A stretch of DNA of 64,000 nt from the NCBI GenBank assembly GCA_030680405.1, contig JAUXVT010000052.1:62001-126000 (forward strand), read 5' to 3'. The DNA comes from Thiobacillus sp. (lineage in GTDB: Bacteria > Pseudomonadota > Gammaproteobacteria > Burkholderiales > Thiobacillaceae). Below, in pieces: positions 55,102-63,701 of the stretch. Numbering within the stretch: the stretch's first letter is position 1; the number at the start of each line of letters is the position of its first letter. A program made the position numbers and the translations under genes. The notes beneath the pieces are model-generated. The model had not been told where the DNA came from, searched no databases, and saw only the letters and a program-made list of their open reading frames with translations.

Positions 55102-56167
55102 AGTAATCGGTCGGGTCGATTTGCAGGTTGAGGTCGGCGGAATCCTGCCCAAGACCGGCGATGTGGTGCAGCGCGTTGACGTAGCGTATCGATTCGCGCA
55201 ACTGCATCATCGTCGGCGGGTGCGGGTGGCCGTGCATGCGCGCCAGCCGCGCGCGGGCGGGGGCGGGCCAGTCCACCTTCAGGTTGGCCAACACGTCGTC
55301 GGCCAGATCGGGCCGGTTGCACACCAGCGCGATGTCGCAGCCGGCGTTGAGGGCCGCTTCCACCCGTTCGACCACGCCACCTGCCACGGCGGCGCCGGCC
55401 ATGCACAGGTCGTCGCTGAAGATCGCGCCGTCGAAGCCGAGTTGATGGCGCAGCAGCTTTTGCAGCCATATCTTTGAAAACCCGGCGGGCTGGTCGTCGA
55501 CCTGGGGATAGATCACGTGTGCCGGCATGATCGCGGCAAGCCCTGCCTCGATCATCAGCCGGAACGGCACCAGGTCGGCAATGGCGAGGTCGGCCAGGGT
55601 GCGCTCGTCCACCGGGATCGCCACATGCGAATCCGCCACCACAAAACCGTGGCCGGGAAAATGCTTGCCGCAGGCGGCCATGCCGGCGTCTTTCATCCCC
55701 AGCATCACGGCCTGCCCCAGTTGAAACACGGCGTGCGGATTGGCATGGAAGGCACGGTCGCCGATGACCGAGGAGGCGCCGTAATCCAGATCGAGCACCG
55801 GCGCAAAGCTGAAATCGACCCCGTGCGCACGCAGTTCGCTCGCCAGCACATAGCCGGTTTCGCGCGCCAGTTCGCGGGCGCGCTGCGGGTGCGCGTTCCA
55901 GATTTCGCCAAAGCTGCGCATCGGCGGCAGGCGGGTGAAACCCGCGCGAAACCGCTGCACCCGGCCGCCCTCGTGATCGACGCCGATCAGCAGCGGCGCC
56001 GACTTGAGCACGTGGATCTCGGCGGTCAGCGCCGCCAGTTGCGCCGGGTCGTGGTAGTTGCGGCTGAACAGGATCACCCCACCGACGAGCGGATGGCTGA
56101 GGCGGCGGCGGTCGTCGTCGATGAGTTCGGTGCCCACCACGTCGAGCATCAAGGGGCCAAGGGTCAC
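55088..56167 (-). CDS. nagZ: beta-N-acetylhexosaminidase
   Basis: 359 residues from a GTG at 56167 that overlaps the acpS stop (GTGA). Family 3 glycosidase motifs: GVDHEGGRVQRF, catalytic His/Asp region KHFPGHG, and the nucleophile Asp in FSDDLCM. It removes GlcNAc from anhydromuropeptides in cytoplasmic cell-wall recycling. Order acpS-nagZ is common in betaproteobacteria. Confidence 0.94.
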   Translation of the reverse strand: MTLGPLMLDVVGTELIDDDRRRLSHPLVGGVILFSRNYHDPAQLAALTAEIHVLKSAPLLIGVDHEGGRVQRFRAGFTRLPPMRSFGEIWNAHPQRARELARETGYVLASELRAHGVDFSFAPVLDLDYGASSVIGDRAFHANPHAVFQLGQAVMLGMKDAGMAACGKHFPGHGFVVADSHVAIPVDERTLADLAIADLVPFRLMIEAGLAAIMPAHVIYPQVDDQPAGFSKIWLQKLLRHQLGFDGAIFSDDLCMAGAAVAGGVVERVEAALNAGCDIALVCNRPDLADDVLANLKVDWPAPARARLARMHGHPHPPTMMQLRESIRYVNALHHIAGLGQDSADLNLQIDPTDYCARS

Positions 56168-56577
56168 GATGGAATCTCCGACTCGTTTTTTGGGGAACTG
56201 GATTGCTCCAGCACGACAAACGCCAGCACGAGGTCGCCCTCGTCCGACAGGGAAACATGATGCGCCGTGACGCCGCGCGCGGCCAGCCAGGCATCGAGTT
56301 CGGGCGCGCATTGCAGGAACGGCTTGCCTTGCGAGTCGCGCAACACGGCGATGTTGCGCAGCGTCACCGGCGCGCGCAGCCCAGTTCCCGCCGCCTTGGC
56401 AAAGGCTTCCTTGGCAGCAAAGCATTTGGCCAGAAACCGTGCCGGGTCGCGGCTGGCGTAATACCCTGCGTGCTCGGCCGGGGCGAGGATGCGGTCTGCG
56501 TAATGTTCGCCAAAGCGCACGAGGCCGCTGCGGATGCGCTCGGCGTCCAGCAGGTCGGTGCCGATACCGTGGATCAT
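56164..56577 (-). CDS. acpS: holo-[acyl-carrier-protein] synthase
   Basis: 137 residues. Mg-binding Asp8 in IGTDLLD and Glu in AAKEAFAKA are the AcpS catalytic residues; HHVSLSDEGDLVLAFVV closes the fold. It transfers phosphopantetheine to ACP. The start at 56577 overlaps the radical SAM gene stop by 4 nt. Confidence 0.94.
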   Translation of the reverse strand: MIHGIGTDLLDAERIRSGLVRFGEHYADRILAPAEHAGYYASRDPARFLAKCFAAKEAFAKAAGTGLRAPVTLRNIAVLRDSQGKPFLQCAPELDAWLAARGVTAHHVSLSDEGDLVLAFVVLEQSSSPKNESEIPS

Positions 56578-57431
56578 GGCGAAACCTTCACCGGCAAGCC
56601 GGCCGCACGAATTTTCTCGGCAAACACATTCAGCCATTCGGCAGGGAGTGCGGACAGCCGGCTTGCCTGCGGCTGCATCGAAGGTCGCGCCAGGCCGTAA
56701 AGCAGCACCCCCTGTACCGGAATTTGCTGCTGCCGGATGCGTGTCACCGCGGCCAGATAGGTGGCCTGCTCATCCTCCGATGGTGGCGCGCCGTCCAGCG
56801 CGAACACGCAGGTTTGCAGCCAGGTCGGGCACAGACGCGCGGCCACGGTCAGGCGCTCGAACTGCTTGTCCGGCGCGATGCGCGTCTGGTTGATGCTGCG
56901 CATTCCATTGGCGGTCGCGCTGTCGAACTTGAACCACACCTCGCCGTTCAATGCCGCCATTTTTCTGAGGCCGTCCTGCACCCGTGAACGGTCAACCAGG
57001 CTGCCATTGGTGATCAGTACCAGCTTGATCTTGCCGACCAGATCGAAATCCGCCATCACCCGGCCGATCAGCTCGATGACTTGCGGAAAGGCCTTGGCGC
57101 TGGTCGGCTCGCCGTTGCCAGACAGCGCAATGTCGCTCAGCCGCCGTGCCCCGTCGGGAACGCGCGTTTGCATGAAGTCGCCGTGGAGGATGTCGGCGAG
57201 CATCGCGCGCAGTTCGGCTTCCAGTTGCGCCAGATCAATGTCCGGCGCCGTGCCGCGCGTCAGTCCCGGCACCTGGCAATACACGCACGCCCAGTTGCAG
57301 GCGTTGTTGGGATTGAGGTTGACCCCCACCGACACCCCGCCGGCGCGGCGCGAGACCACGGGATAGACATAGGTCATCCCCGTGCTGTCGCGGTCGTGGT
57401 TGACGGGGGTGAGGGGCGAAGTCCGTGCCAT
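56574..57431 (-). CDS. radical SAM protein
   Basis: 285 residues. The cluster-binding Cys45, Cys49 and Cys52 form CX3CX2C in CNWACVYCQ. The SAM-binding GNGEPT and LITNGS blocks follow. It resembles pyruvate-formate-lyase activase-like or MoaA-like radical SAM proteins of unknown reaction. Coupled by ATGA overlap to acpS, in place of the pdxJ often found there. Confidence 0.85.
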   Translation of the reverse strand: MARTSPLTPVNHDRDSTGMTYVYPVVSRRAGGVSVGVNLNPNNACNWACVYCQVPGLTRGTAPDIDLAQLEAELRAMLADILHGDFMQTRVPDGARRLSDIALSGNGEPTSAKAFPQVIELIGRVMADFDLVGKIKLVLITNGSLVDRSRVQDGLRKMAALNGEVWFKFDSATANGMRSINQTRIAPDKQFERLTVAARLCPTWLQTCVFALDGAPPSEDEQATYLAAVTRIRQQQIPVQGVLLYGLARPSMQPQASRLSALPAEWLNVFAEKIRAAGLPVKVSP

Positions 57432-57466
57432 CCGCGGATTTTCTCATCAAGTTTGGGTGGTACACC

Positions 57467-57488
57467 AAAAAACGCCCTGTCAGGGCGT
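57467..57488 (-). terminator. intrinsic terminator downstream of tRNA-Ser
   Basis: Minus-strand 8-bp stem ACGCCCTG/CAGGGCGT with a 1-nt centre and following T-run, 36-57 nt upstream of the radical SAM start. Confidence 0.75.
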
Positions 57489-57499
57489 CTCGACCATGT

Positions 57500-57675
57500 T
57501 GGCGGAGGCGGCGAGCTGCGCCCCCGAGGCCGCCCAATTCGTGTTTTAGCGCACGGGCTGCGCCCGCATCGCTGAAACCTGTCATCTGGCGGAGGCGGTG
57601 AGCTGCGCTCCCCCGATTCCGCCCAATTTGTGTTTTAGCGCCCGGGCTGCGCCCGTATCGCTGAAACCTGTCATC
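57500..57675. repeat. two ~88-bp tandem repeats that begin with the tRNA-Ser 3' end
   Basis: Units at 57500-57586 and 57587-57675 are about 90% alike. Each starts on the plus strand with TGGCGGAGGCGG(C/T)GAG, the complement of the tRNA-Ser 3' end plus CCA, which appears a third time in the real tRNA at 57676. The unit length is close to the 90-nt tRNA, suggesting decayed duplicates. Confidence 0.75.
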
Positions 57676-57765
57676 TGGCGGAGGCGGTGAGATTCGAACT
57701 CACGGATGGCTTGCACCATCGCCGGTTTTCAAGACCGGTGCCTTAAACCGCTCGGCCACACCTCC
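57676..57765 (-). tRNA. tRNA-Ser (TGA)
   Basis: 90-nt class II cloverleaf on the minus strand with acceptor GGAGGTG/CGCCTCC, encoded CCA, long variable arm and anticodon TGA in CTTGAAA. Confidence 0.97.
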
Positions 57766-58015
57766 ACGGCGCGCATTGTAGCGGGTTCGCCTTTGATTTG
57801 TGCGGGGCGAACCGGGCGATACGCTGCAACATGCCGGCCTGCATGACGTGGCTTCAGCAGCGGGTGTCGGTTTTTCATTGGTCAAGCAGACCAGGTAAGC
57901 CAGGAGTTGCCCCCGCAACCCAATAAAACCAATAGGTTGGTATCGGTTGCCCGCAGCGTGAGGCTGGCATAAATGGTGCTGGTCAGCAGGCATCTAAAAC
58001 AAGCTGACGCCAGCC

Positions 58016-59524
58016 ATGACCGATTTCTTTGAAATGCTGGGCTCGATCACCCGTCGCAGAAAAGCCGAAGGGGGATCGCCGTTTGCTTCCGTGAAGGCCA
58101 CCGAGAAATGGCTGAAAACCCTACCTGCGGACTCGGATTACGATGCGCATCATGCGCTGGTCGAAGGGCTGGAGCGTTTCAATGCGGAAAATGAAACGGC
58201 CTCGCTTGGTCGCATGAAATCGCTAATGAAGCTGGAAGAAACAGGCCTGCCTTTGCAGTTGCGCATCGTCGATCAGTATGTGCGCAACCAGGCTTCGTTC
58301 CGCCTGGCGCGCCAGGCCCTGTGGCGCGAATCGTGGGTGTTCTGGTCTCTGCTGGCGGAAGCCTGGCTCGGCATGCTGAAGCAGGCTTACCGTGGTCCGG
58401 CCAGCACGGAACTCAAGCCTTTTGCCGCCGAGATCGCCACCCGTGCGCTGCGCTATGCCGGCCTGGTCATGCGCTGGAACTATCACCAGGCGCGCGAGCC
58501 GGCGGCGTCCGCCTGGCGCCGGGTGCACAAGATCTACCGCCTGGTCGAGCGCGATGGGTTTGCGACGCAGGAGGTGCTGATCAATGCGCGCCCCACCCAC
58601 TGCGCACGCGAATACACGCTGGTGGTGCTGATGGGGCTGGTGCATCCGCTGGGCTACCGCACGCTGGAAATCGAATCCATTGCGCAGATTTTCGAGGGCT
58701 ACGAGCCTTTGCCCCTGCCCGCAAGCGTGCCGCGGCGCAGGGTGCACACGCACATGGTGGACCTGTCGCTGAGCGAAGGGGCCTGCGTGCTGGACAATGA
58801 TTGGGTACAGGGCCGTCGTCTGCGTTACCTTGCCTTGCGTCCGCTCATCGATTATCTGAAATCGCTCGATCAAACCTCGGCTGCGGAGGGGGATAACGGG
58901 TTAACCCAGCAGGTGGCGAGCCTGATCGAACGCGGCGGCATCCGTCGCAACCGTCAACGCACGCACCGCTTCGGCCGAGTGTGGGTGGCGGCGGGGATGG
59001 ACAACATTCTGGCAGCACTGGCCCATCCCGACGCGGCCAAGGGACGCCCGGCCTTGGAGCCGTGGATGCTGCGCGACGAGAGCACGGAGGGCATGGGGTT
59101 TGCCCTGTCCGAGGCAACTACGCTGCCGCACGGCCGCCTGGTGGCGGTGACCTGGGATCCGTCGGAGAGCGTCTGGCAATTGCTGGCGATCCGCTGGAAT
59201 CGTGAGGAAGGCGGCCAGCATCTGGTCGGCACGCAGCGTCTGTCACGTCACCCCAAGCGGGTGGAAATCTATTTCGAGCCGGATGGGCAGGGTGGGGCGC
59301 AGGAAAAGACCTGGGCCGTGTTCATGCCGATGACCCATACCGATCAAGGGGTCAGCAACCTGCTGATCCCAAAGACGCATTACCGACTGGGTGCGCCGCT
59401 GATGCTGCGCGATGGCGATATGCTCTATCGCCTGCGGCTGGGCGAGGTGCAGGAAAGCCACGAAGGCTGGCTGCGAGTGGGTATGGATGTGGTGGGGCGG
59501 GAACAGTTCGCCGTCGCTGCCTGA
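58016..59524 (+). CDS. conserved hypothetical protein with PilZ-like C-terminal motif
   Basis: 502 residues, no signal peptide, mostly helical N-terminal half (FRLARQALWRESWVFWSLLA). In the C-terminal half RRNRQRTHRFGR and DESTEGMGF resemble the RxxxR and D/NxSxxG motifs of c-di-GMP-binding PilZ domains, spaced further apart than usual. The function is unknown. It is monocistronic, flanked by tRNA-Ser and the convergent NUDIX gene. Confidence 0.65.
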   Translation: MTDFFEMLGSITRRRKAEGGSPFASVKATEKWLKTLPADSDYDAHHALVEGLERFNAENETASLGRMKSLMKLEETGLPLQLRIVDQYVRNQASFRLARQALWRESWVFWSLLAEAWLGMLKQAYRGPASTELKPFAAEIATRALRYAGLVMRWNYHQAREPAASAWRRVHKIYRLVERDGFATQEVLINARPTHCAREYTLVVLMGLVHPLGYRTLEIESIAQIFEGYEPLPLPASVPRRRVHTHMVDLSLSEGACVLDNDWVQGRRLRYLALRPLIDYLKSLDQTSAAEGDNGLTQQVASLIERGGIRRNRQRTHRFGRVWVAAGMDNILAALAHPDAAKGRPALEPWMLRDESTEGMGFALSEATTLPHGRLVAVTWDPSESVWQLLAIRWNREEGGQHLVGTQRLSRHPKRVEIYFEPDGQGGAQEKTWAVFMPMTHTDQGVSNLLIPKTHYRLGAPLMLRDGDMLYRLRLGEVQESHEGWLRVGMDVVGREQFAVAA

Positions 59525-59527
59525 GGT

Positions 59528-60061
59528 TCAGCGCGAGCGGATGTCGCCGAAATGGAAGTCGAATGAGCCGGCGCGCTGGTCGCTGAAATACTGTTCCAGC
59601 GTGGCGCGCACGGTGCGGAAGGCGATTTCATCCCAGGGAATTTCGGCTTCGGTGAACAGCCTGGTTTCCAGCGATTCGATGCCGGGCTGAAAATCCAGAT
59701 CCAGCAGCCGGGCGCGGAACATGAAATAGACCTGATTGATGTGCGGCAGGTTGAACAGGGTGTACAGCCCGCCGATTTCGATGCGTGCGCCGGCTTCTTC
59801 CCAGGTTTCACGCGCCGCGCCCTCCAGCGTGGTTTCGCCGTTTTCCATGAAGCCGGCAGGCAGCGTCCACAGCCCGTATTTGGGCTCGATGGCGCGGCGG
59901 CACAGCAGCACCTTGTCTTCCCATTCCGGGATGCAGCCGACCACCATTTTGGGGTTCTGGTAATGGATGGTGCCGCAGCCGGGGCACACATGGCGCGGCA
60001 GATGGTCGCCTTCGGGCACGCGCAGCGTCACGGCGCTGCCACATTCACTGCAAAAATTCAT
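59528..60061 (-). CDS. NUDIX hydrolase with N-terminal zinc ribbon
   Basis: 177 residues from 60061. Zinc ribbon C4, C7, C26 and C29, then the Nudix box from G70 (GFMENGETTLEGA, RETWEEAGA). Similar to NudC/YjhB-like pyrophosphatases that cleave NADH or ADP-ribose; the substrate is not determined by the sequence. Confidence 0.88.
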   Translation of the reverse strand: MNFCSECGSAVTLRVPEGDHLPRHVCPGCGTIHYQNPKMVVGCIPEWEDKVLLCRRAIEPKYGLWTLPAGFMENGETTLEGAARETWEEAGARIEIGGLYTLFNLPHINQVYFMFRARLLDLDFQPGIESLETRLFTEAEIPWDEIAFRTVRATLEQYFSDQRAGSFDFHFGDIRSR

Positions 60062-60186
60062 GCTGCATCCATTCAGTCCGGGTCGCTGCACGGTAACAAA
60101 ATCACCCCACTTCGATCAAGGCTGGAGCTGGAACCCAAGCGCGCGAGCGATTATCATTCAAGGCCCTACCGTTGTTCTGATTGTCC

Positions 60187-61230
60187 ATGCGTCCCTCCCA
60201 CATCGAAACCATCCTCGACCGCGAATTTGAAAGCGCCGCCGACGGCTATCATACGCCGGTGATGCTGTGGGGCCCGCCCGGCGTCGGCAAGTCGCAAATC
60301 GTCGCCAAAATTGCGCAGCAGCACGGTGTGCCGCTAATCGACATCCGCCTGTCGCAGATGGAGCCGACCGATCTGCGCGGCATCCCCTTCCGCAGCGGCC
60401 AGTTGGTCGAGTGGTCGATTCCCTCGATGCTGCCGGATGCCGAACGCCATGGCCCGTCGGGCATCCTGTTCCTCGATGAAATCACCTCGGCGCCGCCCAC
60501 CGTGTCGGCCGCGGCCTATCAGCTGATTCTCGACCGCCGCCTGGGCGAATACAGGGTGCCCGACGGCTGGGTGATCTTCGCCGCCGGCAATCGCCAGGGC
60601 GACCGCGGCGTGACCTACGCGATGCCGGCACCGCTCGCCAACCGCTTCACCCACTACGAAGTCGTAGCGTTTCTCGACGACTGGGTGGACTGGGCACACA
60701 GCGAGGATATCGACCCGCGCGTGATCGCCTTCCTGCGCTTCCGCCCCGATTTGCTGTTCAGTTTTGACCCGGCCCACACGCCGATCGCCTTTCCCAGCCC
60801 GCGCTCGTGGGAATTTGCCCACCGCGCGCTGCAGAAATTCGACGAGACCGTGTTGCTGGCCGATGCGCTGATGGCCTGCGTCGGCCAGTCGGCCGGGCTG
60901 GAACTGAAAACCTTTGTCGACAACCTGGCGCAGATGCCGGACATCGACGCCATCATCGCCGGCGAGGCCGCAGAAGTGCCCGAAGGCATCGACCTGCAGT
61001 ACGGCGTTGCCGCCGCGCTGGTGCGCCGTGCGCTGCAAGCCGCCGACAGCGGCAACGCCTCGGCGGTGTACGGCAATATTCTCAAATACGCGCAGCGTTT
61101 TCCGCAGCGCGAAATGGGCGTGATGCTGGTGAGCGATCTGCACCGCGCCGTCGGGCGGCCGCTGTTTGCCGTGCCGGCGTTTGCCGAGTGGGCCAACAGC
61201 ATCACCGATCTGGTTCTGTACGAGCACTAA
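60187..61230 (+). CDS. MoxR-type AAA+ ATPase
   Basis: 347 residues from ATG 60187 (a TTG at 60181 is also in frame). Walker A GPPGVGKS at residues 29-36, Walker B ILFLDEI, sensor AAGNRQGD and an Arg-rich end. MoxR ATPases work with VWA proteins as chaperones for metal-enzyme or complex assembly. The VWA partner follows 2 nt downstream. Confidence 0.88.
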   Translation: MRPSHIETILDREFESAADGYHTPVMLWGPPGVGKSQIVAKIAQQHGVPLIDIRLSQMEPTDLRGIPFRSGQLVEWSIPSMLPDAERHGPSGILFLDEITSAPPTVSAAAYQLILDRRLGEYRVPDGWVIFAAGNRQGDRGVTYAMPAPLANRFTHYEVVAFLDDWVDWAHSEDIDPRVIAFLRFRPDLLFSFDPAHTPIAFPSPRSWEFAHRALQKFDETVLLADALMACVGQSAGLELKTFVDNLAQMPDIDAIIAGEAAEVPEGIDLQYGVAAALVRRALQAADSGNASAVYGNILKYAQRFPQREMGVMLVSDLHRAVGRPLFAVPAFAEWANSITDLVLYEH

Positions 61231-61232
61231 CC

Positions 61233-62486
61233 ATGGCTGAACAGCCCGACGCCCTGCAGCCCATCCTCACCAAGCTCTCTGCTGCGCGCACCCGGCTCAT
61301 CATGGAGCGCCCGTTTCTCGGCGCGCTGGTGATGCACCTGCCGCTGAAGGTCGGCGGCGACGGCTGCACCACCACCGGAACCGATGCGCAGACGTTCTAT
61401 TTCAATCCAAAATTTATTGACAACTTATCGCTGGCACAGACGCAGTTCGTGCTGGCGCACGAGGCGATGCACTGCGCGATGGGGCACACCCACCGCCGTA
61501 ACCACCGCGTCAAGCGGCGCTGGGATGTGGCGTGCGACCATGCGGTCAACCTGATTCTGATCGAGGAAGGCTTGAAGCCGCCGCTGCATGGCATCCTCGC
61601 CGACCAGAATTTCATGACGTTGTCGGCGGAGGAAATCTACCCGCTGATTCCCGAGGACACCCCGGAAGAATCTTTCGATCAGCATCTGTTCGATAGCGAC
61701 AACGAATCGGGCGCCAGCCCTGACGAGAACCAGCGCCAGGACAATCCCGACGCCGGCGAGTCGGGCGGCCAGGGCAAGGAAGGCCAGAGCGAGGCCGAGG
61801 AAAAGCAGGGCAGCGGCAGCCAGGCTTCGCAAAAGCCCAACGAACTGTCTCCGGCCGAGCGCGAGGAACTCGCCGAGCAATGGAAGAACCGCCTCGCCGC
61901 CGCCGCCCAGGCCGCGCGCCAGGCCGGCAAACTGTCCCAATCGATGATGCGCTGGGTCGACGGCCTGCTCGCGCCCAGCCTGCCGTGGCGCGCACTGCTG
62001 GCGCGCTTCTTTGCGGTCAACCAGCGCGACGACTATTCGTGGCGCCGGCCCTCGCGGCGCGAAGGCGATGCGCTGCTGCCGCGCCTGTCGAGCGAAGGGC
62101 TGGAAGTCGTCGCCGCGATCGACACCAGCGGCTCGATCAGCGACGACGAATTGCGCGAATTCGTCACCGAGCTCGATGCACTGAAAGGCCAGGTGCGCGC
62201 GCGTGTCACCCTGCTGGCGTGCGACAACCACGTCGCCGAAGCCGCGCCGTGGGAGTACGAGCCGTGGGACACGGTGCAGCTTCCCACTGATATGGAAGGC
62301 GGCGGCGGCACCGATTTCCGCCCGGTGTTCGACTGGGTCGAGCACGAAAACCGCAGCCCCAACATGCTGGTGTATTTCACCGACGCTGAAGGCGATTTCC
62401 CAAAAGTCCCGCCGAATTATCCGGTGATCTGGCTGGTCAAGGGCAAGGGCGGGGTGCCCTGGGGCGAGCGGGTGCAGCTCAATTGA
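61233..62486 (+). CDS. VWA domain/DUF2201 putative metallopeptidase, MoxR partner
   Basis: 417 residues. An N-terminal DUF2201 region has a zinc motif HEAMH at 76-80, a Gly/Gln/Glu-rich linker spans about 155-205, and a C-terminal VWA-like domain has the MIDAS sequence DTSGSIS and later GGGGTDF. The start at 61233 lies 2 nt after the ATPase stop. Pair role inferred as cofactor insertion or remodelling of a client protein. Confidence 0.85.
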   Translation: MAEQPDALQPILTKLSAARTRLIMERPFLGALVMHLPLKVGGDGCTTTGTDAQTFYFNPKFIDNLSLAQTQFVLAHEAMHCAMGHTHRRNHRVKRRWDVACDHAVNLILIEEGLKPPLHGILADQNFMTLSAEEIYPLIPEDTPEESFDQHLFDSDNESGASPDENQRQDNPDAGESGGQGKEGQSEAEEKQGSGSQASQKPNELSPAEREELAEQWKNRLAAAAQAARQAGKLSQSMMRWVDGLLAPSLPWRALLARFFAVNQRDDYSWRRPSRREGDALLPRLSSEGLEVVAAIDTSGSISDDELREFVTELDALKGQVRARVTLLACDNHVAEAAPWEYEPWDTVQLPTDMEGGGGTDFRPVFDWVEHENRSPNMLVYFTDAEGDFPKVPPNYPVIWLVKGKGGVPWGERVQLN

Positions 62487-63352
62487 GCGCAGCCGACGCC
62501 CACCCCAACCGCGTGCGCGGTTTCCTGTTCGAGCAGCTCGACATCCGCGGTGCCTGGGTGCAACTTGGTTCCGCCTGGCGCGAGATGACCGCGGGGCGCG
62601 ACTACCCCGAACCCGTTCTCGAACTGCTGGGTCAGCTGGCGGTGGTGGCCACGCTGATCACCGCCAACCTCAAGCAGGCGGGGCGGCTGACCTTTCAGCT
62701 GCGCGGGGCGGGTGACGTGTCGCTGCTGGTGATGAATTGCGACGAGCAGTTGCGCCTGCGCGGCATGGCACGCGCCGCGCCGGATATTTCCGCCGGCAGT
62801 TTGCCGGCCCTGCTGGGCGACGGTGCGCTGACCCTGTCCCTCGACACCGCCGGCATGCGCCAGCCCTACCAGAGCCATGTGCCGCTGCAGGGCGATACCC
62901 TGGCGGCGGTGTTCGAGCATTATCTGGAACAGTCCGAACAGACACCGACCCGCCTGTGGCTGGCGGCCGATGGAGAAGCCGCTGCGGGCCTGTTCCTGCA
63001 GGCCTTGCCGGGCGCGAGCGAGCGCGATGCCGATGGCTGGAACCGGGTGCAGATCCTGGCCGACACCGTGCGGGCGGACGAATTGCTCGACCTCGGATCA
63101 ATCAAGCTGATCGAGCGCCTGTTTCCCGAAGAGGATGTGCGCGTGTACGACCCGCGCCCGGTCAGCTATCACTGCCCGCGCGATTCGGGCAAGATCGAAG
63201 CCATGCTGCGCGGCCTGGGGCGTGCCGAATGCGAGGCCATCCTCGCCGAGCACGGCGAAATCCGGGTGCACGACGATGTCTGTAACCATGAATATGTGCT
63301 GGATGCGGCGGCGGTGGCCGCGCTTTTCACCCTAACGGGTACAAGCAAATGA
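62483..63352 (+). CDS. hslO: Hsp33-family redox chaperone with reduced zinc site
   Basis: 289 residues from a TTG start overlapping the previous stop (TTGA). The N-terminal chaperone domain fits Hsp33 (GRLTFQLRGAGDVSLLVMNC). The C-terminal redox switch normally has CxC and CxxC; here only Cys231 (CPR) and Cys267 (DDVC) remain, with Arg233 and Asp264 in the other positions. Chaperone function may persist, but zinc-dependent redox control is likely altered. Confidence 0.88.
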   Translation: MSAADAHPNRVRGFLFEQLDIRGAWVQLGSAWREMTAGRDYPEPVLELLGQLAVVATLITANLKQAGRLTFQLRGAGDVSLLVMNCDEQLRLRGMARAAPDISAGSLPALLGDGALTLSLDTAGMRQPYQSHVPLQGDTLAAVFEHYLEQSEQTPTRLWLAADGEAAAGLFLQALPGASERDADGWNRVQILADTVRADELLDLGSIKLIERLFPEEDVRVYDPRPVSYHCPRDSGKIEAMLRGLGRAECEAILAEHGEIRVHDDVCNHEYVLDAAAVAALFTLTGTSK

Positions 63353-63360
63353 AAGGATGC

Positions 63361-63663
63361 ATGATGCGGACAGGATGGATGCTGTTGGGACTGCTGGTTT
63401 TATCGGCCGGTGCACTGGCCGAGGAGGGACGTGCCGGGGCCGGACGTTACGAGGCATTGCCGCTGGCCGGCGCCGAGGGCGGCAAGGGTGGCGGGCGGGC
63501 GTTCATCCTCGATACCCGCGACGGCCATGTCTGGATCTGGAGCGAAAACGAACTCATCACAGCACCGGATGGCCGCCGCCGCTATGGCGGCGGCTTTATC
63601 TATCAGGGCAAACTGCGCCCCGGCACCCAGCCTGGCGAGATGATCGAACAGCAGGCTAGATGA
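63361..63663 (+). CDS. small exported protein of unknown function
   Basis: 100 residues from 63361 (63364 is an adjacent ATG), after AAAGGA. Signal peptide (MLLGLLVLSAGALA), then a short domain with AFILDTRDGHVWIWSENELI and YGGGFIYQGKLRPG, suggesting a small beta-rich periplasmic fold. No recognised family. Follows hslO by 8 nt. Confidence 0.7.
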   Translation: MMRTGWMLLGLLVLSAGALAEEGRAGAGRYEALPLAGAEGGKGGGRAFILDTRDGHVWIWSENELITAPDGRRRYGGGFIYQGKLRPGTQPGEMIEQQAR

Positions 63664-63701
63664 CCTGGCTCTCACCGAATTCAACCGCCCGGACATGACG
63701 C

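Noticed and set aside
57500-57765. Integrated element at tRNA-Ser
   Set aside because: Direct repeats of the tRNA end exist, but only about 90 bp lies between them and there is no integrase or cargo.
57840-57990. Possible cobalamin riboswitch (GCCCCCGCAAC and nearby stems)
   Set aside because: The B12 box and the other conserved core segments are missing, and the downstream gene is not a cobalamin gene.
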